From: Acidobacteriaceae bacterium UBA1307 | Lineage (GTDB): Bacteria; Acidobacteriota; Terriglobia; Terriglobales; Acidobacteriaceae | Direction: 5' to 3' | Length of the DNA stretch: 64,000 nt | Assembly (NCBI GenBank): GCA_002307235.1 | Contig: DBTV01000037.1 | Coordinates: 15,699-79,698, forward strand | Shown here: positions 53,769 to 61,094 of the stretch, piece by piece | How positions within the stretch are numbered: the first letter of the stretch is position 1 | Layout of the letters: each line of letters opens with the position of its first letter | Notes under the pieces: generated by a model | What the model was told of the DNA's origin: nothing | Databases searched by the model: none | Seen by the model: the letters and a program-made list of their open reading frames with translations, nothing else | Translations under genes and position numbers: made by a program

Positions 53769-55247
53769 ATGATGCGCAAACAGGAGAAGTCGGACTTTTC
53801 CATAGTAGCGAAGAAGCTGGCGAACAAATCCGGTCACACGGAGGCGGAGCCAGTGGAGCGAAGGGAGAAGACCAAGGGAAACACGGACTGGCAGCACATG
53901 CGCCGGACTCAGAGCCGGGTAAGCGTGTCCCAGCGGTTAGACCGTGTGCGGAAAGCAGCAACTCTAAAGAAGAAGGATAAGTTCACCGCGCTCTTCCATC
54001 TGATCGACATTGACTTACTTCAAACGGCCTACTTCTGGTTGAAACGGAACGCGGCTGCTGGAGTCGATGGAGTGACATGGAAAGAGTATGAGCACAACTG
54101 GGAAAGAAACTTAAAAGACCTGCATGGAAGACTACACCGCCAAGCCTATCGAGCACTGCCTACCCGGAGACGGTTTATACCAAAACCGGATGGGCGTATG
54201 CGCCCCTTGGGCATCGCAACGCTGGAAGACAAGATCGTTCAGCGTGCAGTGGCGGAAGTCCTCAATGCGATCTATGAAGTAGATTTTCTTGGCTTCTCAT
54301 ACGGATTCCGTCCCAAGCGTAGTCAGCATGATGCGTTAGATGCACTGGCGACGGGAATCACGCGCACCAAGGTGAACTGGATACTGGACGCTGATATTAG
54401 CCGGTTCTTCGATACCGTTAGTCACGAGTGGCTAATCAAGTTTCTGAAGCACCGCATAGGCGATACCAGAATCATCCGTCTGATAAGCAAATGGCTCAAG
54501 GCCGGCACGACGGAGGACGGGAACTTTGTTCCTACGGAGGAAGGGACGCCACAGGGCGCGGTTATCTCGCCGCTGTTAGCGAATATCTACCTCCATTATG
54601 TCTTCGATCTCTGGGCGCACCAATGGCGGAAACGCCATGCTCAAGGACACGTCATGCTCGTTCGATATGCCGACGACATCGTCGTTGGCTTCGAGAAGCC
54701 TGATGATGCTAGGCGCTTTCAACGGGCGATGCAAGAAAGAATGGCGCAGTTTGCACTAATGCTTCACCCGGAAAAGACTCGCCTGATCGAATTCGGCCGC
54801 TTCGCGGCAGAAAATCGAGCAAAACGAGGCTTGGGAAAGCCGCAGACCTTCAACTTCCTCGGATTTACTCACATTTGTGACTTGGCCAGAAATGGCAGGT
54901 TCCAGCTCCGGCGTAAAACCCGGCGGGACCGAATGCAGGCCACACTGAGAGAAATCAAACAGGAGTTGAGGCGCAAACAGCACCACTCGATCCCGGAGCA
55001 GGGAAGATGGCTGCGGCGAGTAGTACAGGGTTATCTGAACTACCACGCCGTACCCAATAATGGACGGTCTCTGCGAGCGTTCCATCACCACGTAGTTGAT
55101 CTATGGCGAAGGTCGCTCCGGCGGCGCAGCCAGAAGGATCGCACTACTTGGACAACGATGGCGCGTCTTGCCAAAGACTGGTTGCCCATGCCCCGTGTCC
55201 TTCATCCATGGCCGGAGGTGCGCTTTGCAGCCAAACACCCAAGGTAG
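53769..55247 (+). CDS. ltrA: Group II intron-encoded reverse transcriptase/maturase
   Basis: 492 residues. Reverse-transcriptase blocks include AAAGVDGVTWKEYE, RRFIPKPDGRMRPLGI, YGFRPKRSQHDAL, GTPQGAVISPLLANIYLH and the catalytic YADDIVVGF (Tyr300-Asp303). A maturase (X) domain follows (RWLRRVVQGYLNYHAVPNN). The protein ends WPEVRFAAKHPR with no HNH endonuclease. It helps the intron fold and splice and can copy it into new sites. Its ATG at 53769 overlaps the stop of the unspliced exon-1 frame (ATGA), so translation may be coupled. Confidence 0.95.
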   Translation: MMRKQEKSDFSIVAKKLANKSGHTEAEPVERREKTKGNTDWQHMRRTQSRVSVSQRLDRVRKAATLKKKDKFTALFHLIDIDLLQTAYFWLKRNAAAGVDGVTWKEYEHNWERNLKDLHGRLHRQAYRALPTRRRFIPKPDGRMRPLGIATLEDKIVQRAVAEVLNAIYEVDFLGFSYGFRPKRSQHDALDALATGITRTKVNWILDADISRFFDTVSHEWLIKFLKHRIGDTRIIRLISKWLKAGTTEDGNFVPTEEGTPQGAVISPLLANIYLHYVFDLWAHQWRKRHAQGHVMLVRYADDIVVGFEKPDDARRFQRAMQERMAQFALMLHPEKTRLIEFGRFAAENRAKRGLGKPQTFNFLGFTHICDLARNGRFQLRRKTRRDRMQATLREIKQELRRKQHHSIPEQGRWLRRVVQGYLNYHAVPNNGRSLRAFHHHVVDLWRRSLRRRSQKDRTTWTTMARLAKDWLPMPRVLHPWPEVRFAAKHPR

Positions 55248-55280
55248 GAGCCCGGTGCGTGAATTGCGCACGCCGGGATC
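55248..55280 (+). ncRNA. Group II intron domain V (catalytic hairpin)
   Basis: 33-base hairpin starting GAGCCCGGTGCG, with a GAAT-type tetraloop region and returning as CGCACGCCGGGATC. It has the AGC catalytic triad and the two-base bulge on the 3' strand. It begins one base after the maturase stop codon. Confidence 0.85.
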
Positions 55281-55320
55281 TGCGCGGGGGGTGCTCAGCA
55301 ATGAGCATTCCTACCGCGAC

Positions 55321-56310
55321 TGGCGAGTTGCCGCAGCGGTACTACTTGAGCAGTCGAGCCTGTCGGGGTATCCTCCGCCGCGCCGAGAAGCGCGGAAAGA
55401 CGTTGCCCCTACCCTTAGCGCACGCGCTCATGGCGGTGGTGGACTCGGAACAGACTTCGATCTCGATGGCGGCTTGATCCACCAGTTGGCATTTGGCGGG
55501 AACAACACCTCGGGTCCCATCGATGTAGCAACGGCCGCCAATGCCTGCGCCAGCGCGTCGGGCCGTATGGACTTTGAGACAGAAACTTTTATCGCGCATT
55601 CACTCTCCGCAGATGGCTTCGATGCCTCTGAGGACGGCACGGGGCGCGGCGTGCCGATGATCCCCATCGCCATCGGCACGGCCCACACTCAGTCAAGCGG
55701 CATCGGCTTTTCGGACGGCGTGGCGCACACGCTGGAGAGTGGTCCCAGCCAAGCTGTAGCTTTCAACCTGCGTGGCCGGGAAGGTGGATCGATGCCAGAA
55801 CCGGCAGACGCCGCCAGCGTGCGCGCCGCATCCGGGGGGAGCAGCAACAGCTATGTCGCGTTTTCCGCGAAGGACTATGGAGCAGACGTGGACGAAATCG
55901 CACCCACGCTGCGCGGAATGGGACATGAGAGCAGTCATGCCAATGGCGGTGGGCAAGTAGCTGTCGCCTTTACCTTGCACGGCAGCGACGGTACTGCGAG
56001 TACAGCTACGCCGACCAACGTTGCAGGAAGCGTCCGTACGAAAGCTCCAGGCAGCATCGAGAACAGTTCGACTACGATCGCACAGCAAGGGATGGCCGTG
56101 CGGCGCCTCACGCCACGCGAGTGTGAGCGGCTGCAGGGATTCCCGGATGATTACACTCTGGTCGAATATCGCGGCAAGTTGGCTGCCGATGGACCTCGCT
56201 ATCGTGCTCTCGGCAATTCGATGGCAGTTCCTGTCATGCGCTGGATCGGACAACGCATCGCCGCAGTTGATGCGATCCTCCGTGAAACTGGCGTGCGGAG
56301 GCAACCGTGA
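55321..56310 (+). CDS. C5 cytosine DNA methyltransferase, exon 2 (codons 201-529)
   Basis: Second exon, 329 codons plus stop, in frame with exon 1 after intron removal. It starts WRVAAAVLLEQSSLSGYPPP, the usual continuation after motif VIII in phage-type C5 methylases. The target-recognition region is long and Gly/Ser/Ala rich with several loose repeats (for example AFNLRGREG and AFTLHGSDG). Motif IX (RRLTPRECERLQGFPDDY) and motif X (RALGNSMAVPVMRWIGQRI) close the protein. The open frame here extends back into the intron, but that part is domain IV-VI RNA and not exon. Confidence 0.88.
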   Translation, partial: WRVAAAVLLEQSSLSGYPPPRREARKDVAPTLSARAHGGGGLGTDFDLDGGLIHQLAFGGNNTSGPIDVATAANACASASGRMDFETETFIAHSLSADGFDASEDGTGRGVPMIPIAIGTAHTQSSGIGFSDGVAHTLESGPSQAVAFNLRGREGGSMPEPADAASVRAASGGSSNSYVAFSAKDYGADVDEIAPTLRGMGHESSHANGGGQVAVAFTLHGSDGTASTATPTNVAGSVRTKAPGSIENSSTTIAQQGMAVRRLTPRECERLQGFPDDYTLVEYRGKLAADGPRYRALGNSMAVPVMRWIGQRIAAVDAILRETGVRRQP

Positions 56311-56843
56311 CCAGACATGCGCCAAAACCGATGAGGTCGCGTATCTCCCAACAAGTGCGCGCAGAAAGGTTGCTTCCTGCCTCCGCCGATTCGTCGCGGA
56401 GACTGTACAACTCGCCTTCGATTCCGTCACCCCAGTACAGGTCCTTCGCATGGCGGGATGCGGAAGACGATGCGAAGCACTGGAACGTGCGGTCCACAAG
56501 CTCTCTGTTTTTACAGCCGGAAACGTGGCAAACGATAGGTCATGGTTCCACTGCCGTACGGTTGCATCGGCATCCTTCTACATACACCTTTCAGACAGGT
56601 GTTTTCATAGAGCGCCATTTCTCCTGTATTTTCCCTGCTCACCCTCGGTCACTCGCTCGGTGCTTATCCCGCGCCCGGCGGACAGCGAGCTTCTGCTTTT
56701 CCTGGACTCCTCCCCCAACCAGGTGCGTTGGGTCCCCACTCCAGAAAATGCAGCTCTTGCCTTGGGAGCGGGGCACACTCGCGTCGCTTCGCGCAGGAGT
56801 GTCCCGAGGGCAATCCGGGCAAATACAACCAAGGAGAAAAACA
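56311..56843. other. Region between the methyltransferase and ssb
   Basis: 530 bp. A frame from GTG 56307 (overlapping the methyltransferase stop) stays open in frame with ssb through this whole region. The first 110 or so codons look mildly protein-like (for example SFAWRDAEDDAKHWNVRST), but there is no family match, and the second half is the repeated leader listed separately. A small overlapping gene is possible but not supported. Confidence 0.3.
56678..56843 (+). repeat. Conserved leader copy B, upstream of ssb
   Basis: Counterpart of 43417-43667. Shared blocks in order: GCGGAC, TTCTGCTT, GGGTCCC, CTTGCCTTGGGAG, TCGCTTCGCG, GTGTCCCG and CCAAGGAGA. The right part forms a stem (GGGGCACACTC with GAGTGTCCC) capped by a small GCG/CGC hairpin, just ahead of the ribosome site. 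Confidence 0.5.
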
Positions 56844-57257
56844 ATGGCGATCTACGAAAACAAGATCACTCTGAAAGGTTACCTCGGTAAAAACGCCGAG
56901 AACATCACCACCAAACAGCAGCGGACCTTTACGGTTCTGTCGCTCGCCACCAAGTCCGGCTACAAGGACAAGCAGACGCAGCAGTGGGTGAACCACACTG
57001 AGTGGCATCGCATCGTCGCCTTCGGCAAACCCGCCGACTACGCAAAGGGCCTGAAGAAGGGCGACTACGTGGAGATCGAAGGCGAGTTGCGCAGCACAGA
57101 GTACGACGCCGAAGTCGGCGAGGGCAAGAAGAAGACCTCGGTCAAGCGCCGCGGTTGGGAGATTCGCGCCAGCATCGTTCGCAAGCTGGCGCAGCCCGAG
57201 AGCTCGCGTGGAGAGAACCTCGACGCCGAGCCGATCACCGAGGAGGACGCGGCTTAG
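56844..57257 (+). CDS. ssb: Single-stranded DNA-binding protein
   Basis: 137 residues. OB-fold pattern of SSB: NKITLKGYLGKNAENI, FTVLSLATKSGYKD, WHRIVAFGKPADYAKGLKKGDYVEIEGELR, ending with an acidic tail (EPITEEDAA) rather than the DDDIPF type. AAGGAG precedes ATG 56844. Element-borne SSBs protect the transferred strand in recipients. Confidence 0.9.
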   Translation: MAIYENKITLKGYLGKNAENITTKQQRTFTVLSLATKSGYKDKQTQQWVNHTEWHRIVAFGKPADYAKGLKKGDYVEIEGELRSTEYDAEVGEGKKKTSVKRRGWEIRASIVRKLAQPESSRGENLDAEPITEEDAA

Positions 57258-57286
57258 GCCGCGTTCTCCTCCCAGGAGGTGTAACC

Positions 57287-57658
57287 ATGAATCTTTTCGA
57301 AAACATCATCAAGCTGCGCGGCTTCCTCGGCAAGGACGCCGAAGCGCCCTCTTCGGACGGCATCACCGACGACGCTTTTGCCGTACTCACACTGTGCGTG
57401 GAGTCCGGCGTCTGGTGGCGGCCAGCGAACGAGTGGATCTCGCGCACCGCATGGTATCGCGTGGTCTGCCCAGGACCGTTCTTCTGTGGCTTCACGCGCG
57501 GCATGAAGCAGGGCGAGTACGTCGAGGTCGATGGACAACTCGCAATTCAGCGCTATGCTTCGCTGAACCTTACGAACCCAGTTTATGAGATCCATGCGAC
57601 ACAGATTCGCAGACTGGAGATTCCGGTCGTTGGCGTCATTGAGGAGTACCACGGCTAA
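57287..57658 (+). CDS. SSB-like OB-fold paralogue
   Basis: 123 residues beginning NLFENIIKLRGFLGKDAEAP, parallel to the SSB upstream (NKITLKGYLGKNAENI). It keeps the strand pattern AWYRVVCPGPFFCGFTRGMKQGEYVEVDGQLAIQRY. Aromatic positions differ and there is no acidic tail. AGGAGG precedes ATG 57287, 29 bp after ssb. Probably a diverged duplicate with a related single-strand-binding role. Confidence 0.75.
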   Translation: MNLFENIIKLRGFLGKDAEAPSSDGITDDAFAVLTLCVESGVWWRPANEWISRTAWYRVVCPGPFFCGFTRGMKQGEYVEVDGQLAIQRYASLNLTNPVYEIHATQIRRLEIPVVGVIEEYHG

Positions 57659-57749
57659 TGCTTCTCGTGCTCCTTTTCGCGGAGAGGCTATGGCCTCTCC
57701 GCTCTCTTCCTGAACACGCCGCGCTTTCGTCGCGGCAGAAAGGATATCG

Positions 57750-58055
57750 ATGATCGCCAATGCCGTCTTCGTCGCTACGCTGATCTTCCTTGCGTTTGGC
57801 TTCTGGCTGAGCCACGAACTGCGCTTCCTCGTTCCCTGGCGCAGCCTCATTCTCCATACCTACCTTCAGAGTATTGCGCTTTACTGCGCTCTGCTGTTTG
57901 CTAACCTGCTCGGCCTGACCATTTGGATCGAGCGCAAGTTCTTCCTGCGCGACACAGGCCGCAAGCTCAGGCATCTCGACCAGGAGATCCACACCGGGCA
58001 GAGCGAGTTGTCGGGCGAAATCCTCGCGCAGTTTGGAGATGAGGAGAAGCAATAG
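57750..58055 (+). CDS. Small two-helix membrane protein
   Basis: 101 residues. Two hydrophobic helices (NAVFVATLIFLAFGFWLSHEL and SIALYCALLFANLLGLTIWI) are followed by a charged coiled-coil-like cytoplasmic tail (DTGRKLRHLDQEIHTGQSELSGEILAQF). AAAGGATATCG precedes ATG 57750. No family recognised. It lies in the transfer operon and may be an accessory or entry-exclusion protein; that is a guess from position. Confidence 0.6.
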   Translation: MIANAVFVATLIFLAFGFWLSHELRFLVPWRSLILHTYLQSIALYCALLFANLLGLTIWIERKFFLRDTGRKLRHLDQEIHTGQSELSGEILAQFGDEEKQ

Positions 58056-58057
58056 CC

Positions 58058-58342
58058 ATGCAGAGTGAAGACCAGTATCTCGACCGCACGCCTGACCTTG
58101 TGGCCAAGGTCCGCGCCATGCGCGAGGCTGCCCAAAAAGAGATGAACCGCTTCACGCGTATTGCTGACTACGACGTGCGGCGCGTCGTCGGCCACGGCAC
58201 GAAGTCTGCGCAGGATTCAGCCGAAGCCGTTGCGGCCAGCGAGCGCCCGAGGAAATCCGGTGCCAAATCCGCGTCGGCTCAGGCCTCTCTTGAATTCTCA
58301 CCTGCTCCCGTGGAGCACGGCGATGACGGAGAGTCCGCATGA
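58058..58342 (+). CDS. Hypothetical small soluble protein
   Basis: 94 residues. A helical, charged N-terminal half (LDRTPDLVAKVRAMREAAQKEM) is followed by a disordered Ala/Ser/Pro-rich C-terminus. Separated by 2 bp from the gene before and overlapping the next by 4, so clearly an operon member. No family recognised. Confidence 0.55.
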   Translation: MQSEDQYLDRTPDLVAKVRAMREAAQKEMNRFTRIADYDVRRVVGHGTKSAQDSAEAVAASERPRKSGAKSASAQASLEFSPAPVEHGDDGESA

Positions 58343-59391
58343 GAATTGATATTCCCCAGGATGAGCCCCGCCGCCGCGAAGGGGATGAGACCGCACCGGG
58401 CGCGAGCGAGGCACGCACGCCTGCGCGCCGTGTGCCTGACAATCCCGTCCATAACCATCTTCGCCAGCCGCGCGAGGACGAACGTGCCGTCGGTCCGCGA
58501 CGGGACCGCCAGCCAGCCGAACGCAAACGCCGCGATCCAGAGCAGGATCTGCCGCGTGAGCGTCGTCGTCCCGTAGCCTCGGCGGACCCGCGCCGTCCGG
58601 CGCGTTCCGTCGGCAACGTCGTCGGCCTAGAACTGCGCCCGGAAGAAAAGCAACTTCTGCGTGAGACCGGGCGCTTTCGCGTTGTCCGCACCGCGGACCT
58701 CCGCGAGACGCTCTACAACGGCAAAGCTCGCCCGCTCGAAAACGGCCTGAAATATCTCCGCGACAAAGGACTGATAGAGACGCAGCATATCAATCTGCGC
58801 CGGGACGGGCAGCGTCGAACCATCGAGCGAGTGGAGGTCGTCACGCTCACCAAAGAGGGCCGCAGTCTGCTGATCAGGCAGGGCGACCTTCCGAAAGATC
58901 AGAAGGTCTACTCTGGCCTGGTCAAGCCGCGCGAGGTTGAGCACGACTCGCAGATTTACCGCGCCTATCGAAAAGAAGCCGAGCGCATCGAGCGTAGTGG
59001 CGGCACGAACCTCCGTGCTCGGCTCGACTTCGAGATCAAATCCGATGTCCAGAAGGCTATCTACGCGGAACGCAAAGCAGATCCCAAGCGCGACATGGCC
59101 GAGATCAAGCAGCAGGTCGCCGAACGCTTCGAGCTGCCATTTGTCGATGGGAGGATTCAGATTCCCGACGCCCGGATCGACTACGAGCTGCTGCGCGAAA
59201 ACGATCAGGATCAGGGTTCACGCGCTGGACATCAGGACATCGAAGTCCTGACCGCCGCCTACCACGCCGGGCACTTGCGCTCGAAAGCGCAGGCCGGCTT
59301 CCACAACTATGCTTCGCCTGCCGACCGTTCCTCGCTCACTGCCCGGATCGAGGACGACAGCCACCTCATGGAGAACATCCTGGACCTATGA
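58339..59391 (+). CDS. Winged-helix protein, replication-relaxation-like
   Basis: 350 residues. The first 95 or so are disordered and very rich in Arg, Pro and Glu. A winged-helix segment follows (FRVVRTADLRETLYNGKARPLENGLKYLRDKGLIE...VEVVTLTKEGRSLLIRQ), then a segment (VEHDSQIYRAYRKEAERIERSGG) like plasmid replication-relaxation proteins. The C-terminus is charged and helical (FELPFVDGRIQIPDARIDYEL). Possibly a DNA-processing accessory or the element's relaxase-like factor. It overlaps both neighbours by 4 bases. Confidence 0.6.
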   Translation: MRIDIPQDEPRRREGDETAPGASEARTPARRVPDNPVHNHLRQPREDERAVGPRRDRQPAERKRRDPEQDLPRERRRPVASADPRRPARSVGNVVGLELRPEEKQLLRETGRFRVVRTADLRETLYNGKARPLENGLKYLRDKGLIETQHINLRRDGQRRTIERVEVVTLTKEGRSLLIRQGDLPKDQKVYSGLVKPREVEHDSQIYRAYRKEAERIERSGGTNLRARLDFEIKSDVQKAIYAERKADPKRDMAEIKQQVAERFELPFVDGRIQIPDARIDYELLRENDQDQGSRAGHQDIEVLTAAYHAGHLRSKAQAGFHNYASPADRSSLTARIEDDSHLMENILDL

Positions 59392-60440
59392 CACTGGACT
59401 ATGACCCCATCACGTCGCTTGAATCCATCGGTTATCTGGAGCGCGAAGCCGCGTTCCTTTATCTGGTCGCTGTACATTCCGGTTACTTCTTGCGCCGCCA
59501 GTACAACAGCTTTGTCGGCCGGGACCGCGGTACTGCACTTGACCGGCTTCTCCGCAAGGCGGAGCGCCATAACCATATTCAAGTGATCGAGTGCGGCCGT
59601 GGTTGGCACATCTATCACCTGAAGTCGAAGACACTGTATGCCGCCGTCAATCGGCCACACTCACAGAATCGCCGTATCAAAGGGGACGCACATATCAAGT
59701 TGCGGCTCATGGTGCTGGACTTCGTCCTCGCACACCTGAGCGCGAACATCCTGGAGGAAGAAGCAGGCAGGGTTGATTTCTTCACTACGCAATGCGGCGT
59801 CCGTCCAGAACTCCTGCCCCGCAGCTACACCGGGCGCCTGATGTACTTTCCCGATGGGTTCCCCATCTTGGTTTCCAATACCGGCATCCCACACTTCACG
59901 TTCTTTGATGAAGGGCAGGCGACGGCTACACGTTTCGAACGCTATCTCACGCAGTACCAGCCCCTCTTCGCGGCGCTCGGAGAATTTGAGCTGATCTACG
60001 TTTCCGATTCAGAGAGCAACTCCGCGCGGGCAAAGGCTGCCTTCCGTCGCTTCCTGCCAGCAGATCGGCTGCACGGGGTCACTTCGCTGACCCCGATGGG
60101 CGTCGAGCATTTCCTCGAGTACCTCGACGCCAGCCAGCGATACGACGCGAGAGGCGGCATCACGAGCGCTCGCGATCTCGAAGTTCTGCGCGAGGGCGAG
60201 CGCATCTATGACTCGCTCGAACACCGCGCGTTGCAAGCCGCATGGAATAACGGGAGCACCAGTGCAGACAGAATCCGGCAACGATTTCTGCAAAGTCCCA
60301 TGCGCGTGACCTTCTCGACCATTGTTCTCCCGTATCGATATCCGCTGGACTTGGCGCGGCCTGAGTATTCCGCTGTCGAGAGTGGCGATACCCACCACCA
60401 TACCCACGACGACACCCCTTCGGAGGCAGGTAACCGATGA
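59388..60440 (+). CDS. Hypothetical protein with N-terminal winged-helix-like region
   Basis: 350 residues, overlapping the preceding gene by 4 bases. The N-terminal 90 residues (ERYLEREAAFLYLVAVHSGYFLRRQY-like, then KAERHNHIQVIECGRGWHIYHL) have a winged-helix feel. The rest is a mixed alpha/beta domain (RLMYFPDGFPILV; FELIYVSDSESNSARAKAAFRRFLP) I do not recognise. The C-terminus is His/Asp rich (HHHTHDD). Given position between the previous DNA-processing candidate and the candidate oriT, a role in strand processing is conceivable but unproven. Confidence 0.55.
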   Translation: MTLDYDPITSLESIGYLEREAAFLYLVAVHSGYFLRRQYNSFVGRDRGTALDRLLRKAERHNHIQVIECGRGWHIYHLKSKTLYAAVNRPHSQNRRIKGDAHIKLRLMVLDFVLAHLSANILEEEAGRVDFFTTQCGVRPELLPRSYTGRLMYFPDGFPILVSNTGIPHFTFFDEGQATATRFERYLTQYQPLFAALGEFELIYVSDSESNSARAKAAFRRFLPADRLHGVTSLTPMGVEHFLEYLDASQRYDARGGITSARDLEVLREGERIYDSLEHRALQAAWNNGSTSADRIRQRFLQSPMRVTFSTIVLPYRYPLDLARPEYSAVESGDTHHHTHDDTPSEAGNR

Positions 60441-60485
60441 TAATGCAAGAAGTTAATCAATTAAGCGGGGTCAGGGAGAGATGTA

Positions 60486-60563
60486 TGCCGGGGGTGGGAG
60501 CGACCCCGGCTTTGCAGCCTGCCGCGTCGGCTCTGCCGCGCTGGTCGCTCCCACCCCCCGGCA
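60486..60563. repeat. Long inverted repeat, candidate oriT element
   Basis: Left arm TGCCGGGGGTGGGAGCGACC (60486-60505) and right arm 60543-60563 are complementary over 20 of 21 positions, with one extra base in the right arm. The loop is 37 bases. It lies in a 330-bp non-coding gap directly before iterons, a small DNA-binding-like gene and virD4. Confidence 0.7.
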
Positions 60564-60570
60564 CCGGCAC

Positions 60571-60730
60571 GTACCAACCTTGGACCGAGTTAGGTACGCG
60601 ATTTAGTCCTGGCCAGAACCGGGTTGGGTCCAGTTCCGGTACATCGCTTGACCGAAGCGAGTACCAGAACCAGCCGACATCGAGTACCTGTAAGTGACCT
60701 GAGCAGGTACGCAGAGTGCATTGACCTAAC
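60571..60730 (+). repeat. Seven degenerate 22-23-bp tandem iterons
   Basis: Unit starts are at 60571, 60594, 60616, 60639, 60661, 60684 and 60707, a constant 22-23-bp step. Each unit starts GTAC (the third has GAAC) and most carry GACC or GTCC about 12 bases in. Two-turn spacing puts the motifs on one face of the helix, which suggests cooperative binding of a small protein such as the product at 60772. Local inverted repeats (GTACCTG...CAGGTAC, 60684-60710) lie within. Confidence 0.65.
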
Positions 60731-60771
60731 CCTCAACGTGGCCGCGAGTGTGGCAGGAAAGGAATCAACCG

Positions 60772-61077
60772 ATGAGTAAATTCAAGATTGAACATGGAGC
60801 CAGCAAGATCAACCTCGTCCTGCTCAAGACCAGCATAGAGGACACCATCTCGCAGGACATCGACCTGCTGGCGAACTGGTCGAACAACGACCGGAAGTAC
60901 ATCGTCAACGAGTTGCTGCGCTTCGCGCTGACCCAGGAAGAGGACTTCTTGAAATATAAAGCCGGTCTCACTGCAGGTGCGGTGCGGCCTGTCGGAAGTA
61001 CGAAGTCTGCGCCAGCGTCGATCAAGCCAGCAACCGAGATCGCGCCGAAGTCTGACACTGCGGTGGCTCACGCATAG
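60772..61077 (+). CDS. Small ribbon-helix-helix-like protein, possible relaxosome accessory or repressor
   Basis: 101 residues. A short beta-like N-terminus (KFKIEHGASKINLVLLK) and two helices (IEDTISQDIDLLANWS; DRKYIVNELLRFALTQEEDFLKY) resemble RHH DNA-binding proteins. A disordered Ala/Lys/Pro tail follows. AAAGG lies upstream. It sits directly after the iteron array and before virD4, the usual place for a TraY/TraK-like oriT-binding protein or an autoregulator. Family assignment is weak. Confidence 0.55.
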   Translation: MSKFKIEHGASKINLVLLKTSIEDTISQDIDLLANWSNNDRKYIVNELLRFALTQEEDFLKYKAGLTAGAVRPVGSTKSAPASIKPATEIAPKSDTAVAHA

Positions 61078-61094
61078 AGGGAGGCCTTCAAACC

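Larger units (their letters stand above)
53404..55320 (+). mobile_element. Group II intron, complete, inserted in the cytosine methyltransferase gene
   Basis: 1917 bases. The 5' end is GTGCGCC, matching the GUGYG start. An approximately 365-base structured 5' region (domains I-III) precedes the ORF, which sits in domain IV. Domain V (55248-55280) and domain VI, a long hairpin with a bulged A near its 3' side, follow, ending CGAC. Removing exactly this segment joins codon 200 (GAC) to TGG and restores the expected methyltransferase sequence GHLGDWRVAAAVL. The intron appears intact and capable of splicing. Confidence 0.92.
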
